A stretch of DNA of 36,003 nt from Desulfobacteraceae bacterium (GTDB lineage Bacteria > Desulfobacterota > Desulfobacteria > Desulfobacterales > JAABSP01): contig JAABSP010000005.1 of assembly GCA_011390345.1 (NCBI GenBank), forward strand, positions 1 through 36,003. Direction: 5' to 3'. The notes under the pieces are model-generated. The model made no database searches and was not told where the DNA came from. It saw only the letters and a list, made by a program, of their open reading frames with translations. The first letter of the stretch is position 1. Each line of letters starts with the position of its first letter. A program made the translations under genes and the position numbers. This document shows, one piece after another, positions 24,037-32,451 of the stretch.

Positions 24037-26757
24037 TCATCCGGCTTCTCGATACCGTTGAATCAAATCCTTGATCTTCGGCAGGTTGAAGACCATGCTC
24101 AACCCCTCTATGGTTTCCCAGAAGAGAAGATCCTCTCCCTGTCGGGATTTTCCCTGTTTTGCCATTTTTCGGATATCACCGATGGCCCCGATGCTGGCCA
24201 TGCTGTAAAGTTTTTCCAGCTCCCAGCGGTCCGGCGGAATGAGTTCCTTTTCATTTTCAATGCCGGTCTCCCATGATGAGTGCGCGGGGAAGGCCATTTT
24301 TTCCGCTGTTATCCACTGCAGGCCCAGCCCTTTTTCGATCCCTTTGAAGAGCGCGTCCGTATCCACGGGCTTCCTCAGAAAAAGATCATAGCCGCTGCCC
24401 GGGTTCGATGAACCGGAACCGGCTCCATCGGCCGAGATCGCGATGATGAAAAAATCCCTCCCCTCCTCTCTTTTACGGATGCGGCCGATGGCCTCCTCTC
24501 CGTCCATCCGGGGCATCACCAGGTCCATCAGGATCATATGGGGCCTTTTTTCTCCCCCGTGATCCGGATGATCCAGTAATTCCAAAGCCTCCAGGCCGTC
24601 TGAGGCTTCGATGATCTCAAATCCGACCGGCTTGAGCAGATCCCGGAGAAAGGCGCGATTGTCGGCAACATCATCTACGCACATGACCTTTTTTCGCGGC
24701 CCGTCATATCCGGTGATCCTGCCCTCTGCCTTTTCTTCAGAGGCTTCTGCGAGGCTGGTACGGGGAAATCGGACATCCAAGATGAAGCGGCTGCCCTGGC
24801 CCGGCTCGCTCTCCAGTTGCAGCTCTCCGCCCATAAGATCAACCAGTTGCCGGCAGATGCTGAGGCCGAGACCGGTTCCTTCTGCCCGATAGCTCGAATC
24901 ATGCACCTGCCCAAAAGGCTGGAATAGATCAGAGATCTTATCGGCAGCAATACCGATGCCGGTATCGGCAACCTCGAAGCGGAGCCACTTTCCGGCCTGC
25001 CGGATCTTCAGCAGCACCCTTCCCTGCCGGGTATATTTGACAGCATTGCTCAGCAGGTTTAGCAGGATCTGCCGCAGCCGGACCTCATCGGCCAGAACCC
25101 CCTGGGGGATATCCCCCTCGGACTCGAACCGGAACTCGAGCCCCTTTTCCCGGGCATTGACGCGGATGATGCTGCAGATGCCCTCCATAAAGCTTTTGAG
25201 GTGGATCGGGCTCGGGGCCAGCTCGATCTTTCCGGCCTCGATTTTGGAAAGATCTAAAATGTCTGAGATCAATGTAAGAAGATGCTCTCCGCTTTTCCGG
25301 ATCGTTTCCACGGCCCGGAGCTGTTTCTCATCGAGAGCCGGGTCATTCTGCAGGATCTGGGAATAGCCGAGGATGCCGTTGAGCGGCGTCCTCAGTTCAT
25401 GGCTCATGTTGGCCAGAAAAATGCTTTTGACCTTGGCTGCGGCCTCTGCGGACTCTTTGGCACTTTCCAAAGATTCCATAATCGTGGAATTGAGCAAGGC
25501 AATGGAGGCGAATTCGGCAAACCCGGCTGCCAGTCGGGCATCAGCTTGGGTAAAGGGCTCCGGCTTGTTTGCAAAGCCCATGATGCCCACAACCGCATCC
25601 CTGTTTTTCAGCGGGGCGAACAGAACATTATCCAGAGGAACATGCCCGCCAGGCATGAACTTCTTCCAGCGGCTGTTCCAGAAATCATTATCATAGACGG
25701 CTTCTCCGGATGAATAGGCGATTTCCCGCAGCCCCCGAATCGGCATGGGCAGATCCGGGTTCACCGAACAGGGCCGACCCCCGCTCTCTAAAAAGAGCAC
25801 TTTGTTTTCCATCCCGTCTTTGGAAAGAAGCGCCACATATCCGGCAGTGGCACCGATGATCGACGAGCAGATATCGAAAATTCTGCGGGCCGTAACCTGG
25901 AAGTCATGGTTTTCCAGCACAGAGCGGGTGGCCTCCAGCAGCGCCTCCGTCTCCCGGGCCTGCCGTCCGGTAACCTGTAGCGCTTGGACAAGTTTTTTTC
26001 GGGTCTGATTCCCCTGGGTGATATCATGGATGATGGAGAGGAGCAGGGTCTTTCCCCGCCACTTCACAGGGCCGGAATGGACCTCCACATCCCGAATCTC
26101 TCCTGAAGAGATCCGGTGGCGGAACTCATGACACTTCTTCTTTCCGGTGCGGGTCAGTTCCATGAGTTCCACGGTCTTTTCCGGGCAGAGCAGATTGATG
26201 TCGGTGATCTTCATCCGCTTCAGGACTTCAGGAGCGTATCCGTAGAAGCGGCACGCGGCCGGATTGGCATCGACGATGGCCCCACTCTCCGGGTCGAGGA
26301 GCAGTTTCACGGCCTCATTGTTTTCAAACATGGCCCGATACAGCTTTTCATTCTCCTGCACCTGCCGGTCCAGTTCGAGCCTGGAGAGGGCCATCTCGAT
26401 GGTCGCGCGAAGCTCAAGCCTCTGCACCGGCTTGACCAGATAGCCGTAGGGCCGGGTCTGCCGGGCCCGGTCCAGAAGCATATCATCGGCATATGCGGTC
26501 ATATAGATGGCCGGAATATCGAAGCGCCGGCGCAGTATCTCGGCCACCGCAATTCCGTCCAGTTGATCGTTGAGATCCACATCCATCAGGACCAGATCAA
26601 AGGGGGATGCGGACGCGATCGAGATGGCCGCGAATGGGGATTCGGCCTTTTCGATTTCATAGCCCCACCTCTCCAGCATGCTTTCCACCAGGATGATCAT
26701 GGAGGGGTCATCGTCGACGAGCAGTATCCGCGGTCGCTTTTTACACTCTTCCGTCAT
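24037..26757 (-). CDS. Large soluble hybrid kinase REC-PAS-GAF-HisKA-HATPase-REC
   Basis: 906 residues. N-terminal receiver (VDDDPS, D59), PAS at ~130-250, GAF at ~285-430 (ends GFANKPEPFTQADARLAAGFAEFASIAL), HisKA MSHELRTPLNG with H453, HATPase with DTGIGI and GTGLGLS, and a C-terminal receiver with D745. The last ~100 residues (WELEKLYSMASIGAIGDIRK...) form a helical tail of the kind seen after receivers in BarA-like kinases; I see no clear phospho-accepting HPt His. ATG 26757 is preferred over a TTG at 26778. No membrane helix, so it senses a cytoplasmic signal or another protein. Monocistronic, transcribed away from the PiT gene. Confidence 0.9.
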   Translation of the reverse strand: MTEECKKRPRILLVDDDPSMIILVESMLERWGYEIEKAESPFAAISIASASPFDLVLMDVDLNDQLDGIAVAEILRRRFDIPAIYMTAYADDMLLDRARQTRPYGYLVKPVQRLELRATIEMALSRLELDRQVQENEKLYRAMFENNEAVKLLLDPESGAIVDANPAACRFYGYAPEVLKRMKITDINLLCPEKTVELMELTRTGKKKCHEFRHRISSGEIRDVEVHSGPVKWRGKTLLLSIIHDITQGNQTRKKLVQALQVTGRQARETEALLEATRSVLENHDFQVTARRIFDICSSIIGATAGYVALLSKDGMENKVLFLESGGRPCSVNPDLPMPIRGLREIAYSSGEAVYDNDFWNSRWKKFMPGGHVPLDNVLFAPLKNRDAVVGIMGFANKPEPFTQADARLAAGFAEFASIALLNSTIMESLESAKESAEAAAKVKSIFLANMSHELRTPLNGILGYSQILQNDPALDEKQLRAVETIRKSGEHLLTLISDILDLSKIEAGKIELAPSPIHLKSFMEGICSIIRVNAREKGLEFRFESEGDIPQGVLADEVRLRQILLNLLSNAVKYTRQGRVLLKIRQAGKWLRFEVADTGIGIAADKISDLFQPFGQVHDSSYRAEGTGLGLSICRQLVDLMGGELQLESEPGQGSRFILDVRFPRTSLAEASEEKAEGRITGYDGPRKKVMCVDDVADNRAFLRDLLKPVGFEIIEASDGLEALELLDHPDHGGEKRPHMILMDLVMPRMDGEEAIGRIRKREEGRDFFIIAISADGAGSGSSNPGSGYDLFLRKPVDTDALFKGIEKGLGLQWITAEKMAFPAHSSWETGIENEKELIPPDRWELEKLYSMASIGAIGDIRKMAKQGKSRQGEDLLFWETIEGLSMVFNLPKIKDLIQRYREAG

Positions 26758-27149
26758 TCTATCTTCATCTCTGTCCAAAAAGTGATGTAAGAATATGGTC
26801 TCTTTTCATTTTTACCTTGGATTTTCAGGGGATTTTCAAAGGAATCTCAGGAACAGATTTCAGCAGTATCTTCATTATAATTCATACCAGATAGCAGATG
26901 GAGCGGAAATTGTAAAGCTCTAAATTTCAAAATCTTTGGCCTTTTCTTTTTTTTGCATTGATCATTGCCGACACTCATGCTATCTCTACCCGTTTGGAAC
27001 GGCCCGGTATACGGCCCGGTTTACTGATTCAGCATACGAAAGCTCAGTATGCTGAATCAGTTTACTAAAATCGATGGAAAGGATCGAGAGGGCCGGATCT
27101 TTTAACAGGATATTCTCAAACAGGAATTGGACAACCGACAAGGAAGCGC
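26758..27149. other. Divergent intergenic region (~390 bases) between hybrid kinase and PiT gene
   Basis: No gene seen. AT-rich compared with the flanks. On the - strand a perfect TATAAT box (26879-26874) lies 117 bases before the kinase ATG but lacks a convincing -35. On the + strand TAAAAT (27066-27071) may be a -10 for the PiT gene, with the right arm of a long inverted repeat (27023-27061) directly before it. A direct repeat AACAGGA recurs at 27104-27110 and 27119-27125 (15-base period). GC-rich CGGCCCGGT occurs twice at about 27000-27020. Confidence 0.5.
27023..27061. promoter_or_regulatory. Long perfect inverted repeat upstream of the PiT gene
   Basis: Two perfectly complementary 15-base arms, ACTGATTCAGCATAC (27023-27037) and GTATGCTGAATCAGT (27047-27061), with a 9-base centre. 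There is no T-tract after it, so it is not a normal rho-independent terminator. The right arm ends 5 bases before TAAAAT (27066-27071), so it may be an operator overlapping the promoter, or a 5' leader hairpin. Confidence 0.6.
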
Positions 27150-28379
27150 ATGAGTCTGCAATATTCAATCCTGATCATAGGCTATATCTTCGGTTTCTAC
27201 ATGGCCTGGAACATCGGCGCAAACGATGTGGCCAATTCAATGGCTTCAGCCGTTGGGGCCAAGGCCATCACCATCAAGCAGGCCGTCTTCATCGCCGGAA
27301 TACTGAACATCGTCGGGGCCGTCTTTCTCGGCTCCCACGTCACCAACACCATCCGGAAGGGGATCGTCTCCACACAGGTGCTCAACGACCCGCACCTCGC
27401 GCTCATCGGCGCGTTTTCCGCGCTCATCGCGGCCGCGCTCTGGGTCTCCTTTGCCACATGGAAGTCCCTGCCGGTCTCCACCACACACTCCATTGTCGGG
27501 GCAATGATCGGCTTCGGGATCATGGCCGGCGGATTCTCCGTCATCAACTGGGGCACATTGGGAGGAGTGGTCCTGAGCTGGATCATCTCCCCGGTCTTCA
27601 GCATGATCATCGCCTTTTTGATGTTGAAGATCATCCTGCGCCTGATTCTGAGCCATCCTGATCCCTTTACCCGCGCCCTCAGGTTTTCCCCGTATTTCAT
27701 CGGTCTGGCACTCTTTGTGGTGGTACTCTCGTTTCTCTTCAAAACACCTCTGGGCAAACAGCTCTCCCTTCCCCCGGCCATTACTCTTATCCTGGCCGTT
27801 CTTCTGGCCGGTACATTTGGATATCTTGCCATGCTCCTGCTCCGCCGTTTTCTGATGCGGGATGAGAACGCGGAGGGCGCGGAGGAGGTCTTTCGGAAGA
27901 TCCAGATCGGCACCTCCTGCTATGTGGCCCTGGCACAGGGGGCAAACGACGTGGCCAACGCGATCGGCCCCTTGGCGGTGATCTACTTCATCGTCAAGAC
28001 CGGCTCCATCGGGGCACAGGTTCCGGTTCCCATCTTCCTGCTGCTCTTCGGCGGCGTGGGGATCGCCTGCGGCATTTCAATGGCCGGATACCGGGTGATG
28101 GACACCCTGGGCCACAAGATCACCACATTGAGCAACACCCGGGGCTTTTCGGTCGATTTTGCAGCGGCCACAACCGTACTCATCGCGTCGAAGCTGGGCC
28201 TGCCGGTCTCGACCACCCACGCGGCCGTGGGGGGCGTCATGGGCGTAGGTCTGGCACGAGGGCTGGAGGCCGTCAATTTCACCATCATCTTTCGGATTAT
28301 GCTATACTGGGTGCTGACGGTGCCGGCCGCGGCCATCACCAGTATGATCGCATTTACAATCCTGCAATTCATTCTGTAA
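27150..28379 (+). CDS. pit: PiT-family inorganic phosphate transporter
   Basis: 409-residue inner-membrane phosphate:cation symporter. The duplicated PiT signature is clear: WNIGANDVANSMASAVGAKA near the N-terminus and ALAQGANDVANAIGPLAV in the second half, each followed by the PVSTTH motif (SLPVSTTHSIVGAM and LGLPVSTTHAAVGGVMG). About ten to twelve hydrophobic segments with a charged central loop. Start ATG 27150 has AAGGA 5 bases upstream. It is followed by the DUF47 gene, the usual partner, and then phoB/phoR, so the locus is a phosphate-uptake and sensing cluster without a PstSCAB system in view. Confidence 0.95.
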   Translation: MSLQYSILIIGYIFGFYMAWNIGANDVANSMASAVGAKAITIKQAVFIAGILNIVGAVFLGSHVTNTIRKGIVSTQVLNDPHLALIGAFSALIAAALWVSFATWKSLPVSTTHSIVGAMIGFGIMAGGFSVINWGTLGGVVLSWIISPVFSMIIAFLMLKIILRLILSHPDPFTRALRFSPYFIGLALFVVVLSFLFKTPLGKQLSLPPAITLILAVLLAGTFGYLAMLLLRRFLMRDENAEGAEEVFRKIQIGTSCYVALAQGANDVANAIGPLAVIYFIVKTGSIGAQVPVPIFLLLFGGVGIACGISMAGYRVMDTLGHKITTLSNTRGFSVDFAAATTVLIASKLGLPVSTTHAAVGGVMGVGLARGLEAVNFTIIFRIMLYWVLTVPAAAITSMIAFTILQFIL

Positions 28380-28422
28380 TCCGTAAGATATTGAAGATAT
28401 GTTTAAACCTACGATCAAAATG

Positions 28423-28437
28423 GCGGCAGCAGGCCGC
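28423..28437 (+). other. Small GC-rich hairpin between pit and the DUF47 gene
   Basis: GCGGC-AGCAG-GCCGC forms a 5-bp stem with a 5-base loop, extended by two G-U pairs. No T-tract follows. It may tune transcript stability between the two genes; evidence is the palindrome alone. Confidence 0.3.
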
Positions 28438-28476
28438 TGTTCTGTAAATCAGAAGTAAATCAAGGAGAGATCAAAG

Positions 28477-29145
28477 ATGCGTATCCCGTTTCTTTCCCTC
28501 TTCATGACCTCCCCCTTTGAAGGGGTTCAGGAACATGCGGAGAAGGTCAAAGAGTGCGCATGGACATTTCAACAGGCCATCGAATGCCATGTGTCGCACA
28601 AATGCAGCAGCTTTGAGGAGCTTCGGGAGGAGATCATCCGGATCGAGAGGGAGGCCGACGCGATCAAGCGGAGGATTCGCGGCCATACCCCGAAGAATTC
28701 CCTGCTGGCGGTGGACAAATTTCAGCTCTTCCGGTATCTCAGAGAACAGGACAGCGTACTCGATTCGGTGGAGGATACCCTGGACTGGATCTCCTACCGG
28801 CCCGAGCCGGGGTTTCCCGCGGAACTGGAAAAGGATTTTCTGATACTGGTCGATTCGGTGATCTCCCCCATCGAGGAGTTGGCCAATATGGTGACCGAAG
28901 CCCGCAAGTATTTCGAAAGCTTCTCTGAAAAGCAGCGGAAAACGGTGAAGGAGATCATCCGGAACCTGCGGCAGCAGGAGCATGACGCGGACCGGGCCGA
29001 AGATATCATGAAGCAGAAGGTCTTCAGCATGGATCTGGACCCGGTTACGGTCTTCCATACCATCCGGCTCTGCGAGTTCATCGGCTCTATCGCGGATCAT
29101 GCGGAAAACGCCGGCGACATGATGCGGGCCATGATGGCCAGGTAA
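28477..29145 (+). CDS. DUF47 family PhoU-like protein, PiT accessory
   Basis: 222-residue all-helical protein of the DUF47/PhoU-like family (also known from TIGR00153), almost always adjacent to PiT transporters, whose activity it is believed to modulate. Conserved acidic helices are visible: EELREEIIRIEREADAIKRRI, then LREQDSVLDSVEDTLDW, and the C-terminal QQEHDADRAEDIM...EFIGSIADHAENAGDMM, where repeated E/DxxxD patterns bind metal in PhoU-type proteins. Cytoplasmic. GGAG lies about 10 bases before the ATG. A 33-base gap separates it from the phoB-like gene. Confidence 0.93.
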   Translation: MRIPFLSLFMTSPFEGVQEHAEKVKECAWTFQQAIECHVSHKCSSFEELREEIIRIEREADAIKRRIRGHTPKNSLLAVDKFQLFRYLREQDSVLDSVEDTLDWISYRPEPGFPAELEKDFLILVDSVISPIEELANMVTEARKYFESFSEKQRKTVKEIIRNLRQQEHDADRAEDIMKQKVFSMDLDPVTVFHTIRLCEFIGSIADHAENAGDMMRAMMAR

Positions 29146-29178
29146 AGCCTCTTTTCGCTTCTGAAACCGGAGGAGAAA

Positions 29179-29877
29179 ATGGAAAGACCTCGTATTCTCG
29201 TGGTGGATGACGAGGAGGACATTCTGGAGCTGGTCAGGTACAATCTCGCGGCCGCCGGCTTTGAAATCCTCTGTGCCGAAACCGGGGAGCGGGCACTGGA
29301 GATGGTCCGAACCCAAAACGTGGATCTGGTGGTTCTCGATCTGATGCTGCCGGGTATGGACGGGTTCGATGTGGCCCGGGCTCTGAAGGAGAAGGAGAAG
29401 ACCCGGGAGATTCCCATCGTGATGCTGACGGCCAAAGGTGAGGAGCCGGATGTGGTGATCGGGCTGGAACTGGGCGCGGACGACTATATCATCAAGCCCT
29501 TCAGCATTAGAATCCTGGTGGCCCGGGTCAAGGCCGTGATCCGCAGGAAAGCGGAAGCACCCCTGTCGGAAAATAAAGCCGAAATCATCCGGTACGGAAA
29601 AATGGCCATCGACAGCAAACAATGCACCCTCACCATCGACGGGAAACTCGTGGAGCTGACCTATACCGAGTTCAAGATCCTCCACTCGATGGCCCTGCGG
29701 CCCGGCTGGGTCTTCACCCGCCCCCAGATCGTGGATGCGGTCCGGGGGGAGAACTATCCGGTCACGGACCGGAGCGTCGATGTCCAGATCGTGGGGCTGC
29801 GCCGGAAGATGGGCGAGTACGGCACGGCCATCGAAACAGTCCGGGGCGTCGGCTACCGGTTCAGGGCCCCATCATGA
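29179..29877 (+). CDS. phoB: PhoB-like OmpR-family response regulator
   Basis: 232 residues: receiver (VDDEED, D54, T84, K106) and a C-terminal winged-helix DNA-binding domain (LTYTEFKILHSMALRPGWVFTRPQI...DRSVDVQIVGLRRKMG...TVRGVGYRF). This is the OmpR/PhoB layout, and its place between the PiT accessory gene and a PhoR-like kinase supports control of phosphate-responsive genes. GGAGGAG precedes ATG 29179. Its stop overlaps the kinase start (ATGA). Assignment as PhoB rather than another OmpR member rests on context. Confidence 0.9.
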   Translation: MERPRILVVDDEEDILELVRYNLAAAGFEILCAETGERALEMVRTQNVDLVVLDLMLPGMDGFDVARALKEKEKTREIPIVMLTAKGEEPDVVIGLELGADDYIIKPFSIRILVARVKAVIRRKAEAPLSENKAEIIRYGKMAIDSKQCTLTIDGKLVELTYTEFKILHSMALRPGWVFTRPQIVDAVRGENYPVTDRSVDVQIVGLRRKMGEYGTAIETVRGVGYRFRAPS

Positions 29878-31676
29878 AGTACCGGCCCCTTCTCTGGCAT
29901 CTCTATCCCTCCTACCTGCTGGTCATCATGCTGGCGCTGACCGCCATGAGCGGATATGCGGTCCGGGCCATGCACAACTTTATGCTGCTGCAGATCGAAA
30001 AGGATCTGGAGGAGCGGGCTCTGCTCATCGCGCCGCAGATCATCGATCACCTGGACCCGCTGGACCAGTCCGAGATCGACCGGATCTGCAAATCTGTGAC
30101 ACCCTATGCCAAGACCCGGTTCACCGCGATCCTAGCCTCGGGAAAGGTGGTGGGGGATTCCTATGAATCGCCGCAGAATATGGACAACCATGCCCGGAGG
30201 CCCGAGATCCAGAAGGCCCTGCGGCAGAACCGGGGCGCTTCCATCCGGTACAGCCGAACCTTGGAAAAGGAGATGATGTATCTGGCCATTCCCCTGTGGA
30301 GCGGAGAAGAGCCGGAGAACCGCGTCCGGATACTGCTCCGGTCTGCTGTGAGCATCGTCCCCATCAACGAACGGCTCACCGAGATCCGGTGGCAGATCCT
30401 CATCTGGGGGATCATGGTGGCCATTGCCGCGGCCGGGATCAGTTTTCTCATCTCCCGGCGGATCGCTCGCCCCATCCGGGAGATGAAGCAGGGGGCCAAG
30501 CACTTTGCCGAGGGGGATCTCTCGTACCGCCTCCCCACCCCGAACATCCTGGAGATGCAGGGGCTGGCGCGGGCCATGAACGAGATGGCGGCCCGTCTCG
30601 ACGACCGGGTCAGGGCCGTGGAGCGCCGGAAGAACGAGCTGGATTCGGTGCTTTCCAGCATGTCCGAAGGGGTGATCGCGGTCGATAGAGAGGATAGGAT
30701 TCTCAGCATCAACCGGGCCGCGGCCGCGATTCTGGACCGGGTCCCGGAGAAGATTACGGGCAGAAGCCTTCAGGAGGCGGTGCGGAACCCGAGCCTCCAG
30801 CGCCTGGCCCGGCAGGCCCTGGAAGGGGAGCCGGTGCAGGAGAGCGATATCGTATTCTTCCAGAGCAGCGAGCAGATTTTACTGACTCACACCTCTCCGT
30901 TGAAGGAGGCCGACGGCAGAACAATCGGCATCCTCATCGTATTGAACGACGTGACCCGTCTCCGCCGGCTGGAGAGCATGCGCCGCGATTTTGCAGCCAA
31001 TGTATCCCACGAGATCAAGACCCCGCTGACGGCCATCAAAGGGTTTGTGGAGACCCTGAGGGCCGGCGCGCTGAACAATCCCGAGGAGGCAGAGCGGTTT
31101 CTTACGATTATAGAGCGCCATGTGGACCGGCTCTGTGCGATCATCGAGGATATCCTGAGCCTCTCCAGGATCGAGGAAGGGCGGGAGGGCGGACAGATCC
31201 ACCGGCGGATGAGCCCTGTTGAGCCGATGCTGCAGAACGCGGTTTCCATCTGCAGGGAGAAGGCCGAAGAGAAGGAGATTCTCATGGAGATCGACTGCGG
31301 CCCCGGGGTCCGGGCACGGATGAACGCGCCTCTGATGGAGCAGGCCCTGGTCAATCTTCTGGACAATGCGATCAAGTACAGCGAACAGAAGGGCACGGTG
31401 CGGATATCCGCGCAGGAGAAACCGGACGCGGTGACGATTTCCGTGGCAGACAGCGGCATCGGGATTCCCAATGCCCACATCCCCCGGCTCTTCGAGCGAT
31501 TTTACCGGGTGGACAAGGCCAGAAGCCGCAGCCAGGGGGGAACGGGTTTGGGGCTGGCCATCGTCAAACATATCGTACAATCCCACAACAGCGGAATCGA
31601 AGTGGAGAGCACCCCGGGAAAGGGGAGCATCTTCACCATCCATATTCCAAAGGAAGAACCCTATGACAGAGAATGA
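29874..31676 (+). CDS. phoR: PhoR-like membrane histidine kinase
   Basis: 600 residues: TM helix ~7-30, extracytoplasmic domain to ~165, second TM helix (WGIMVAIAAAGISFLIS), HAMP, a PAS domain (LDSVLSSMSEGVIAVDREDRILSIN), HisKA with VSHEIKTPLTAIKGF (H379) and HATPase with DSGIGIP and GTGLGLAIVKH. This order is that of PhoR/VicK-type kinases. Start ATG 29874 lies in an ATGA overlap with phoB; the longer in-frame reading upstream is an out-of-frame shadow of phoB. Unlike E. coli PhoR it has a sizeable periplasmic domain, as in Gram-positive PhoR, so it may sense something directly. It overlaps the DUF166 gene by 14 bases. Confidence 0.9.
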   Translation: MKYRPLLWHLYPSYLLVIMLALTAMSGYAVRAMHNFMLLQIEKDLEERALLIAPQIIDHLDPLDQSEIDRICKSVTPYAKTRFTAILASGKVVGDSYESPQNMDNHARRPEIQKALRQNRGASIRYSRTLEKEMMYLAIPLWSGEEPENRVRILLRSAVSIVPINERLTEIRWQILIWGIMVAIAAAGISFLISRRIARPIREMKQGAKHFAEGDLSYRLPTPNILEMQGLARAMNEMAARLDDRVRAVERRKNELDSVLSSMSEGVIAVDREDRILSINRAAAAILDRVPEKITGRSLQEAVRNPSLQRLARQALEGEPVQESDIVFFQSSEQILLTHTSPLKEADGRTIGILIVLNDVTRLRRLESMRRDFAANVSHEIKTPLTAIKGFVETLRAGALNNPEEAERFLTIIERHVDRLCAIIEDILSLSRIEEGREGGQIHRRMSPVEPMLQNAVSICREKAEEKEILMEIDCGPGVRARMNAPLMEQALVNLLDNAIKYSEQKGTVRISAQEKPDAVTISVADSGIGIPNAHIPRLFERFYRVDKARSRSQGGTGLGLAIVKHIVQSHNSGIEVESTPGKGSIFTIHIPKEEPYDRE

Positions 31677-32406
31677 AAAACAGAAGATCGTCGTATTTCA
31701 ACAGAACGGAAGCGGCGAAAAGAAGATCCGCGCGATCCGGGAGCGAGAGCAGGAGAAAATCTCCCTTTCGGTCGTCTCCATTGACGGGGCCCTGCCCCCG
31801 GTGATCGACAATGCGGCCCAGTATCTGCCCGAGACCATCGACGCGGATATGGTGCTCGATTTTTTGAAGCATCCGGACCTCTCCCATGATCTCGCGCTCC
31901 GGTGCGTAGAAGAGAAGATCCCGGTCGTGGCATCGGGAAAGAAGATGGAGGTGAAGGGTGTCCATACCCCCCCCACCTGATGCGGCCTTCCCCGGCACGG
32001 GCGGCTGGGAAGCTATGGTGAGGAGTTTGGCGCTCCGAGGTTCGAAGTCGATGTGAAGGACGGGATTGTCGAGGATATCCGGGTGTTGCGGGGCGCGCCC
32101 TGCGGGGCCACATGGACCGCAGCCGAAAAGGTGAAGGGGATGCCGATCGAGGATGCCCTAATCCGGATCGGCCTGGAGACCCAGTTCGAATGTGTCGCGG
32201 ACCCGGCCGGATGGGACCCGATCTACGGAAAGAGCCCGGTCCACTTTGCCGGCTACATCCACCAGGCCGCGCTCAGGAGGGCTGCGGGTCTTCCTCCGAA
32301 TCCCGATGCGGAGAAGGGGATTCCCCGTGAATCTCTCGAGGATTACGGGAACTCTGCGGATTCTCCGGAAGGGGCGCCGGAAGATCCTTCTCATTCAGGG
32401 GAATGA
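31663..32406 (+). CDS. DUF166-family protein, probable selenoprotein (in-frame TGA at 31978)
   Basis: Read through one TGA this gives 247 residues with Sec at position 106 (THR-THR... context TPPT-U-CG). The upstream part (IVVFQQNGSGEKKIRAIRE...) and the downstream part (RFEVDV...VLRGAPCGATWTAAEKV...GLETQFECVADPAGWDPIYGKSPVHFAGYIHQAALR) both look like DUF166, a family of unknown function. The frame is the same on both sides of the TGA and open for 141 further codons; the downstream part has no plausible start codon with a ribosome site of its own. AAGGAAG lies before ATG 31663, overlapping phoR by 14 bases, so the gene belongs to the phoBR operon. C107, C147 and C177 are further Cys. The last ~50 residues are part of a repeat (see 32258-32322). 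A simple nonsense mutation or sequencing error is the main alternative. Confidence 0.7.
31978..32013 (+). promoter_or_regulatory. Candidate UGA recoding site with downstream SECIS-like stem-loop
   Basis: TGA 31978-31980 is followed by sequence that can fold: GC (31985-31986) plus TTCCC (31988-31992) pair with GGGAAGC (32007-32013), one C bulged, and inner GGC (31994-31996) pairs with GCT (32004-32006), leaving a 7-base loop. An alternative is CCCG-GCA-CGGG (31991-32001). Distance from the UGA fits bacterial SECIS elements, but the loop bases do not clearly match the usual rule, so this is only a candidate. Confidence 0.4.
32258..32322. repeat. Direct repeat copy A, inside the 3' end of the DUF166 gene
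   Basis: 65 bases identical at 64 positions to 34079-34143, same orientation. The only difference is C32272 against T at the matching position. Beyond 32322 similarity falls to a patchwork. This copy encodes the HQAALRRAAGLPPNPDAEKG segment of the DUF166 protein. Together the two copies bracket the ATPase/TOPRIM-like module. Confidence 0.9.
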
Positions 32407-32451
32407 TCTCCCGTTCAAATATCGACAACGAATAGGATGGTTGCCATTCTC

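Noticed and set aside
27023-27061. Rho-independent terminator
   Set aside because: The stem is strong but AT-rich and no run of T follows on either strand.
26757-27149. Pho box (CTGTCAT-type direct repeat) ahead of pit
   Set aside because: No 7-base CTGTCA-like pairs at 11-base spacing; the AACAGGA repeat has a 15-base period and does not match.
28471-29685. Open frame of 404 codons on -
   Set aside because: Antisense to both the DUF47 and phoB-like genes, which have clear family signatures.
31981-32406. Downstream DUF166 half as an independent gene starting at GTG 32053
   Set aside because: No ribosome site, it would omit conserved residues 107-130, and the frame matches the upstream half through the TGA.
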